Below the pieces are notes generated by a model. That model did no database searches. It was given only the letters and a program-made list of their open reading frames with translations, and was not told where the DNA came from. This document shows positions 49,894-54,710 of a DNA stretch of 54,710 nt, one piece after another (positions within the stretch are counted from its first letter, which is position 1; every line of letters starts with the position of its first letter). The position numbers were made by a program, and so were the translations under genes. Where the stretch lies: NCBI RefSeq assembly GCF_013464485.1, contig NZ_RAUX01000033.1:14413-69122 (forward strand), read 5' to 3'. The stretch comes from Stenotrophomonas maltophilia. GTDB lineage: Bacteria; Pseudomonadota; Gammaproteobacteria; Xanthomonadales; Xanthomonadaceae.

Positions 49894-50019
49894 CAGCCGG
49901 TCCTCCAGGGGAGGCGCCGGGTGGGCTGGAAGCGGCAGGAACGGGCGGAAACGGCGGGCATGGCGCGAGTATCGACGGGCCGGTATCAGGGGCTGAGACC
50001 GCACATGCTACTCGCCTTG

Positions 50020-50035
50020 TGAGTAGAATTACTAA
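50020..50035 (-). promoter_or_regulatory. LexA2-type SOS box upstream of imuA
   Basis: Minus strand TTAGTAATTCTACTCA, a TTAGTA-N4-TACT(M)A palindrome very close to the Xanthomonas LexA2 operator TTAGTARTAATACTAA. In Xanthomonas the same operator controls lexA2-imuA-imuB-dnaE2; here no lexA2 gene lies between box and imuA. Confidence 0.82.
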
Positions 50036-50077
50036 TGAAATCGGAGGATCGGATTTCAGGTTGCTGAAGGGGGGAGG

Positions 50078-50099
50078 GGTGCCGATCAAGGTCGGCACC
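50078..50099. terminator. Perfect hairpin downstream of the cyclase gene
   Basis: GGTGCCGA-TCAAGG-TCGGCACC, eight-base perfect stem, about 40 bases past the cyclase stop (minus strand) and before the LexA2 box. On the minus strand it is followed by CCCCTCCCC, not a T-run, so terminator activity is uncertain. Confidence 0.5.
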
Positions 50100-50138
50100 C
50101 ACCCGGCATGGCCCGGCGCTACCCGGGTATGCCCCCGG

Positions 50139-51146
50139 TTACGGGCGGACCGGCAACGCGACCGGGCGCAGCGGTGCGGCATCGCCGCCGCGGATCTTCA
50201 GCGGGCCGCCGATGAAGGCGAACTCGTAGACCTTGTCGCGGGCCAGTTCGTCCAGCGCCACCAGCTCGATGATCGGCGCACCCTGCTGGGCCAGCAGGTA
50301 GGTGTGCAGCGGCACGTAGTCGTCGGACACCTCCGAGGGGAAGGTCTCGAAGCTGAGGTTGTCGGCACCGACGATCATCGCGCCGCTGTCCTCGACCAGG
50401 AAGCGGGCCGCGTCCAGGCCCATGCCCGGCGGGTTGGCCATGTACGCCTTGGGCTGCTCGAACAGGCGCATGCGGCCGGTGCGGATCAGCACCACGTCGC
50501 CCTGCTGCAGTTTCACCTTCTGGCGTGCCAGCGCATCCTTCAGGTCCTGGCGGGTGACGCGGTAGCTGTCCGGCAGCATGTCCACGCCCTTGGCGCCGGC
50601 CACGTCGATCAGCACGCCGCGCGCGATCAGCGGCGGGAATTTCTCGATGCCGGTGACATTCCAGCCACGGTCACCGAGGTGCTTGTCGGCCTCGAAGCCG
50701 TTCCAGATCTTCCCGTGGATGCCGAAGTGGTTCAGCGCATCGATGTGGGTGCCGGTGTGGCTGTACATCGAGAACGCGGTGCCGGTATAGCTGCGGGTGA
50801 GGTTCATGGTCTCGCCCACGCCCATCGGATCATCCATCACTGTGCCGCGCGGGGTGTGGGTCATCCAGAACTGGTAGTGCGGGTCGCCGGCGTCCTGCCA
50901 GCTGGGCATGCCAACGTAGTACTCGGTGGCCAGGTCATAGGCCTTGCCGCCGCTGACCCGCGACAGGATCGCCGCGCGCGAGGCTTCGGTGATCAGGTTG
51001 AGGCGGCCGATCTCATCCTTCGGCCCCCAGGGGCTGGTACCGACCTGCTGGCCGGAGGGAACGCGTTCGTGTGCGGAAACGGCGGTGGAAGCGCCAGCAC
51101 TGGCCAGCAGCAGGGCCAGTGCGGTGGCCAGGGTACGTGGTGTCAT
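50139..51146 (-). CDS. Secreted cyclase-family hydrolase
   Basis: 335 residues. Signal peptide ATALALLLASAGASTAVSAHE, cleaved near residue 25. Cyclase/kynurenine-formamidase fold with the metal motif SHTGTHIDALNHFG at about 128-141, GVLIDVAG, GDVVLIRTGRM, and GADNLSFETFPSEVSDDYVPLHTYLLAQQGAPIIELVALDEL. Such enzymes hydrolyse cyclic imides or formylamides; substrate not visible. 35 bases behind the FrnE-like gene on the same strand, perhaps co-transcribed. Confidence 0.88.
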   Translation of the reverse strand: MTPRTLATALALLLASAGASTAVSAHERVPSGQQVGTSPWGPKDEIGRLNLITEASRAAILSRVSGGKAYDLATEYYVGMPSWQDAGDPHYQFWMTHTPRGTVMDDPMGVGETMNLTRSYTGTAFSMYSHTGTHIDALNHFGIHGKIWNGFEADKHLGDRGWNVTGIEKFPPLIARGVLIDVAGAKGVDMLPDSYRVTRQDLKDALARQKVKLQQGDVVLIRTGRMRLFEQPKAYMANPPGMGLDAARFLVEDSGAMIVGADNLSFETFPSEVSDDYVPLHTYLLAQQGAPIIELVALDELARDKVYEFAFIGGPLKIRGGDAAPLRPVALPVRP

Positions 51147-51181
51147 GGGAAATCTCCTTGCAGGGTGGGGGATGGCGCGGC

Positions 51182-51832
51182 TCAGGCCGCGACCAGAGGC
51201 GCCAGGGCCTGGCGCAGTTGTGGCAGCGGCAGGGTCTGCAGGCGCAGGCCGTTGCCGCTGATCACGGTGGGAATGGAACGGATGCCGAGGGCGGCGGCTT
51301 CGGCGCGATCGGCCTGCACGCGCTGGCGCGCTGCGTCGCTGTGCATGTGGTCAGCGAAGGCGCCACGTGGATGCCCCAGCGATTCAGCGATATCGAGCAG
51401 TACTTCGGCATCGCCGATGTTGCGGTGCTGGTGCAGGTGTGCCCACTGCACGGCATCGAACATCGCGCCATGGGCGTCGTTGCCGCCAATCAAGCCTGCG
51501 GCCTGGCAGGCCAGTGCGCCCAGCCAGCCGGAGGGATACTCGAAGTCCTGTGCACGCATGCCCTCGATATCGATGCGCGCGGTGTCTTCATGCGCTGCAC
51601 AGTCGGTCCAGTGGCGCAGGATGATCGCCTTGGCGCGCGCCATCGAGCCGAACACCTCGATCATCTGCGCGCGCGAGTCCTGCAGCACGAAGCTGCGGTG
51701 GCGCACCTGGATGCCGAGTTCGGCCGAGACCTGCTGCAGGCGGGGCGCCAGCACGAAGCACCAGCCGCAGACCACGTCGTGGAAGAAATCGACCACCGGC
51801 GCGGCGGTGGCGGGGGAAGGAACGGAAGACAT
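51182..51832 (-). CDS. DsbA-family oxidoreductase (FrnE-like)
   Basis: 216 residues. Thioredoxin-fold start VVDFFHDVVCGWCFVLAPRL with redox motif CGWC (Cys22, Cys25), helical insert FEYPSGWLGALACQAAGL, and the cis-Pro end RSIPTVISGNGLRLQTLPLPQLRQAL. No signal peptide, so cytoplasmic like other FrnE/2-hydroxychromene isomerase relatives. Close behind, on the same strand, lies the cyclase gene. Confidence 0.9.
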   Translation of the reverse strand: MSSVPSPATAAPVVDFFHDVVCGWCFVLAPRLQQVSAELGIQVRHRSFVLQDSRAQMIEVFGSMARAKAIILRHWTDCAAHEDTARIDIEGMRAQDFEYPSGWLGALACQAAGLIGGNDAHGAMFDAVQWAHLHQHRNIGDAEVLLDIAESLGHPRGAFADHMHSDAARQRVQADRAEAAALGIRSIPTVISGNGLRLQTLPLPQLRQALAPLVAA

Positions 51833-51924
51833 CTGCCTGCCATCGGTGAGAGGGGAGGCGGCAGAGTAGGCAGCGCGGCGCGTCTGAAACAGCGCGCCGC
51901 GGGCAGCTCAGTTTTCGCTGGCGG

Positions 51925-52830
51925 TTACGAATCCAGGCCCGCGCAGCCGGGCAGCTCGGCGTGCAGGAAATCGATGAAGGCACGCACCTTGGGCTGCAGG
52001 TGGCGCGAGGTGGGGTAGACCGCATGCACGAAACGTGGCGGATAGCGGTGGTCGGGCAGCACCTGCTGCAGTTCGCCACGGGCCAGTGCCGGTGCCGCCA
52101 GGAACGAGGGCAGGGCGCCGATGCCCATGCCGGCCACCAGCAGGTCGCGCAGCAGCAGGCTGTTGTTGACGGTCACGCGCGCCGGCAGGGTGATGGTGAC
52201 CTGGCCATCGGGGCCGAGCAGCGGCCAGCTGCCGGGTGAATCGGACAGGCTGTAGGCCAGCACGCTGTGCGCCTGCAGATCGTCCACCGCCTGCGGTGCC
52301 GGATGCTGCTGCAGGTAGGACGGGGCTGCACACAGTACCTGCTGCAGCGAGGCCAGGCGCCGCGCCACCAATCGCGAGTCGTCCAGCTCGGCACGCAGCC
52401 GCAGCGATACATCGAAGCCATCGCCGACCGCATCGAGCAGACGGTCTTCCATCACCAGGTCCAGCGACAGCTGCGGATGCTGCTGCAGGAAACGTGGCAG
52501 CAGCGGTGACAGCGTGCTCAGCGCGAACGACTGCGGCGCATTGACGCGCAGGCGCCCGGCCACCTCACCACGCTGTTCGGCGATGCCACGTTCCAATGCG
52601 TCCAGCTCGTCGAGCAGGCGGCAGCATTCGCGGTAGTACGCATGGCCGGTTTCGGTCAGGCTCATCCGCCGCGTGGTCCGCTGCAGCAGTACCACGCCCA
52701 GATGGGTTTCCAGCGTGCGCAGCTGCTTGCTCAGCCCGGCCGGCGACATCCCCAGGTCTTCGGCGGCACGGGCGAGCCCGCCACGTTCGACGATGCGGCG
52801 AAAGGCGCGCATCAGGTTGAAGGAGTCCAT
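51925..52830 (-). CDS. LysR-family transcriptional regulator
   Basis: 301 residues from ATG 52830 (MDSFNLMRAFRRIVERGGLARAAEDLGMSPAGLSKQLRTLETHLGVVLLQRTTRRMSLTETGHAYY), the usual LysR HTH. Effector domain from about 90, with the CrgA-like VNNSLLLRDLLVAGMGIGALPSFLA. Same strand as, and 92 bases upstream of, the FrnE-like gene, and divergent from the desaturase-like gene, so either could be its target. Confidence 0.93.
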   Translation of the reverse strand: MDSFNLMRAFRRIVERGGLARAAEDLGMSPAGLSKQLRTLETHLGVVLLQRTTRRMSLTETGHAYYRECCRLLDELDALERGIAEQRGEVAGRLRVNAPQSFALSTLSPLLPRFLQQHPQLSLDLVMEDRLLDAVGDGFDVSLRLRAELDDSRLVARRLASLQQVLCAAPSYLQQHPAPQAVDDLQAHSVLAYSLSDSPGSWPLLGPDGQVTITLPARVTVNNSLLLRDLLVAGMGIGALPSFLAAPALARGELQQVLPDHRYPPRFVHAVYPTSRHLQPKVRAFIDFLHAELPGCAGLDS

Positions 52831-52860
52831 GCCGGTCCCAGGCGCGATGAGAGCGTCATT

Positions 52861-52884
52861 GTAGATCCACGCAATGCGTGGATG
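52861..52884. repeat. SMAG/REP hairpin upstream of the LysR gene
   Basis: GTAGATCCACGCAATGCGTGGATG, perfect ATCCACGC/GCGTGGAT stem. It sits 31 bases ahead of the LysR start, within the divergent promoter region (52831-53004). Otherwise that region holds nothing I can name. Confidence 0.82.
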
Positions 52885-53004
52885 CAGGAAATGCGGTGTC
52901 GACCAGGATCGGCATCTGCCAGCGGCACGCGATTGCGCCGTTTGTTCAAGCCGGCAGCCCACACGCAGCGCCAGCATGCAGGCCCCTCACTTCCCGGGTT
53001 GCCC

Positions 53005-53895
53005 ATGAAACACTGGATCCTGCGCCTGTATGCCCCGTTGTTCCTGCTTGGTTTTGTTTCCGCCGCCATCGCCTGGGTGGGTCACCGCCACGGTGAGCCG
53101 CTGTGGCTGCTGGCCCTGCTGGCGGTCGCCATCGCGGGCTCGTTCGCCGCCGAGCGTGCCTGGCCGTATGACCCGGCGTTCAACCATGACCATGGCGACA
53201 GCGTGCGGGACACCCTGCATGCGCTGGTCAACGAAGGCCTGAACCTGCTGTCGATCGCCGCAGTGCCGCTGCTGGCGGCGATCATCCCGTGGCAGGTGTG
53301 GCCCGTGCAGTGGCCATTCGCGGTGCAGGTGCTGGTTGCCATCATCGCTGCCGATCTCGGCATCACCCTGGTGCACTACGCAAGCCATCGCATTGGCTGG
53401 TTGTGGCGCCTGCATGCCGTGCATCACAGCGTGACCCGCATGTATGGCTTCAACGGGCTGATGAAACACCCACTGCACCAGGCTGCCGAAGCGGTGGGCG
53501 GTGTACTGCCGCTGCTGCTGTTGGGCCTGCCGATGCCGGTGGCTGCGGTGCTGGCCTTCGCCATTGCCATCCAGCTGCTGCTGCAGCACTCCAACGTGGA
53601 CATGCGTCCCGGCGTGCTGGGCCGGGTGATGGCGTGGGCACCGCTGCACCGTTTCCATCACATGCGTTACGGCACCGCCGGCGACGTCAACTTCGGCCTG
53701 TTCCTGACCGTCTGGGATCACCTGCTGGGGACCGCCTTCGATGCGCCGGGCTATCGGCTGCGGCAGCACGACCTCGGCATCGGCAGCCAACCGGATTATC
53801 CGCGCGATTACTCCGGGCAGCTGCTGGCGCCTTTCCGCGAACTGCCGCATGGCGAGGTGCCGGAATTGCCCGAAGGCCTGCGCAGGCGCGGATGA
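53005..53895 (+). CDS. Fatty acid hydroxylase / sterol desaturase family membrane enzyme
   Basis: 296 residues from ATG 53005. Four to five membrane segments (APLFLLGFVSAAIAWVG, LWLLALLAVAIAGSFA, NLLSIAAVPLLAAIIPW, FAVQVLVAIIAADLGITLV, VLPLLLLGLPMPVAAVLAFAIAIQLLL). Histidine clusters for a di-iron site: HYASHR, LHAVHHS, HPLHQ, APLHRFHHMRYG. Family members hydroxylate or desaturate lipids with oxygen; substrate unknown. Divergent from the LysR gene and facing the AraC gene with 9 bases between their ends. Confidence 0.93.
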   Translation: MKHWILRLYAPLFLLGFVSAAIAWVGHRHGEPLWLLALLAVAIAGSFAAERAWPYDPAFNHDHGDSVRDTLHALVNEGLNLLSIAAVPLLAAIIPWQVWPVQWPFAVQVLVAIIAADLGITLVHYASHRIGWLWRLHAVHHSVTRMYGFNGLMKHPLHQAAEAVGGVLPLLLLGLPMPVAAVLAFAIAIQLLLQHSNVDMRPGVLGRVMAWAPLHRFHHMRYGTAGDVNFGLFLTVWDHLLGTAFDAPGYRLRQHDLGIGSQPDYPRDYSGQLLAPFRELPHGEVPELPEGLRRRG

Positions 53896-53904
53896 TCGGC
53901 CGTG

Positions 53905-54585
53905 TCAGGCGGCGTGCAGCTGCAGGCCCTGCAGCTGTGCGGCACCGATGCCGAACATGCGGCGCAGGCTGCGCGAGAGATGGGCCAGGTCGGCGAAGCC
54001 GGCGGCATGTGCGCTGTCGGTCAGGCTGTGCCCCTGCAGGTGGTGCGCGAGCGCGGAACGCAAGCGCCGCCACAGCACCCAGCCGCGCAGGGTCACCGCC
54101 AGGTCGGACTGGAAGCGCCGGTGCAGCTGGCTGGTCGACAGATGCGCCGCCTCGGCGATGTCGGCGGCCGGCACCGGGCCGGGCAGGTGCTGGCTGATGC
54201 GGATCAGCGCGGCCTGCACGCGCCGGTCCAATGGCTGCGCGCGGCTCAATCGCGGCAGCCAGTCCTGCAGTTCCATTGCAGTACCGGGCAGCACGTGCAA
54301 GTGCTGCTGGATCTGTTCGAGGTCGGCATGCGCCGGCTCAAGAAACACCGTGCAGCCCGCCTCCGGCGCCGACAGGATCGCGTGCGGCTGGAACGAAGGC
54401 AGCCACAGCCGCTGGCCCTGCTGGTGCACGCCGTCGATCTCGACGTGCCAGGGCGTACCGTCGCTCAGCAGCAGTTGATGGGCGTAGTGCGCGTGCGCAG
54501 CGCTGTCACCGGCATGACCGTGCAGCACGGCGGCGTGCGCATCCAGCAGCAACGTGCCATTCCAGGGCAGGGCGGGGGAGGACAT
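53905..54585 (-). CDS. AraC-family transcriptional regulator
   Basis: 226 residues from ATG 54585; the frame also permits ATG 54609 within the REP hairpin. N-terminal cupin-like sensor (HAHYAHQLLLSDGTPWHVEIDGVHQQGQRLWLPSFQPHAI), then the AraC double helix-turn-helix at about 120-220 (PAADIAEAAHLSTSQLHRRFQSDLAVTLRGWVLWRRLRSALAHHLQGHSLTDSAHAAGFADLAHLSRSLRRMFG). Convergent with the hydroxylase gene; target unknown. Confidence 0.92.
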   Translation of the reverse strand: MSSPALPWNGTLLLDAHAAVLHGHAGDSAAHAHYAHQLLLSDGTPWHVEIDGVHQQGQRLWLPSFQPHAILSAPEAGCTVFLEPAHADLEQIQQHLHVLPGTAMELQDWLPRLSRAQPLDRRVQAALIRISQHLPGPVPAADIAEAAHLSTSQLHRRFQSDLAVTLRGWVLWRRLRSALAHHLQGHSLTDSAHAAGFADLAHLSRSLRRMFGIGAAQLQGLQLHAA

Positions 54586-54594
54586 GGAGGGATT

Positions 54595-54685
54595 GTAGAT
54601 CCACGCCATGCGTGGATGAATCTCAATCGAAATCGATTATTTCGAGAGTTGAACGAAGAGCAGCCGAGCATGGGCTCGGCTCTAC
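54595..54685. repeat. Paired SMAG/REP hairpins at the right edge
   Basis: GTAGATCCACGCCATGCGTGGATG (54595-54618) and, inverted, AGCCGAGC...GCTCGGCTCTAC (54662-54685; GTAGAGCCGAGC on the minus strand). Each forms a hairpin; together they face each other. No gene was seen from 54586 to the window end. Confidence 0.82.
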
Positions 54686-54710
54686 AGCAGGCCGTGCGGG
54701 GAATTGTCGA

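Noticed and set aside
49894-50004. GTG start at 50004 for ImuA
   Set aside because: No ribosome site; the ATG at 49893 has GGAGG at the right distance and gives the expected length.

Overview
The window is a Stenotrophomonas-type (S. maltophilia complex, Xanthomonadaceae) chromosome segment interrupted by one complete transposable Mu-like prophage. The genus call rests on GC-rich coding, several hairpin repeats of the GTAG type (SMAG/REP elements, e.g. 40857-40910, 43976-43999, 52861-52884, 54595-54685), and an imuA-imuB-dnaE2 mutagenesis cassette behind a LexA2-type box like that known from Xanthomonas. No rRNA, tRNA or CRISPR array was seen.

Left flank (1-1617): the start of a run-off gene, probably a TonB-dependent receptor, then fecR and the ECF sigma gene fecI, all on the minus strand behind a Fur-box-like site (1553-1573).

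Prophage (1618-39705, 38,088 bp): the ends can be placed to the base. Both begin 5'-TGT, share an imperfect terminal inverted repeat, carry AGGTTTGC-type transposase sites, and are flanked by a 5-bp target duplication GCGGC (1613-1617 and 39706-39710). Read from right to left, the order is: repressor (+ strand) and divergent Ner; an accessory protein, transposase A (D275, D340, E392) and ATPase B; a run of small early genes including GemA; the Mor activator and a lipoprotein gene; a lysis cassette (holin candidate, transglycosylase, nested Rz/Rz1); Mu-type head genes (gp26/27/28/29/30-like, G, protease/scaffold, capsid, gp35/36/37-like); then a long-tail siphovirus module (tail tube, frameshifted chaperone pair, 1648-residue tape measure, tip and receptor proteins). 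A + strand orphan gene (1797-2141) sits at the Mu right end. Late transcription seems to be organised in three blocks (lysis/head, protease/capsid, tail). Each is preceded by a near-identical 26-bp site at 29384, 20745 or 15604. Two of these sites abut an intrinsic terminator, and Mor is the obvious candidate activator.

Right flank (39706-54710): the prophage entered the last codons of a minus-strand host gene (39691-40236). Joining the flanks shows that gene originally ended about 120 bp upstream of fecI. Next come hypothetical genes; a glutamine amidotransferase next to yggS (PLP homeostasis); a divergent MocR/PtsJ-like PLP-dependent regulator with a two-repeat operator; a membrane-anchored hypothetical; dnaE2-imuB-imuA; a secreted cyclase-family hydrolase; a FrnE-like DsbA oxidoreductase; a LysR regulator; a fatty-acid-hydroxylase/sterol-desaturase membrane enzyme; and an AraC regulator.

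The most notable points are the base-exact transposition scar, the programmed -1 frameshift (A AAA AAC) in the tail chaperones, the three terminator/promoter modules, and a 962-residue tail-operon protein that looks like a split alpha/alpha-toroid carbohydrate-active enzyme.
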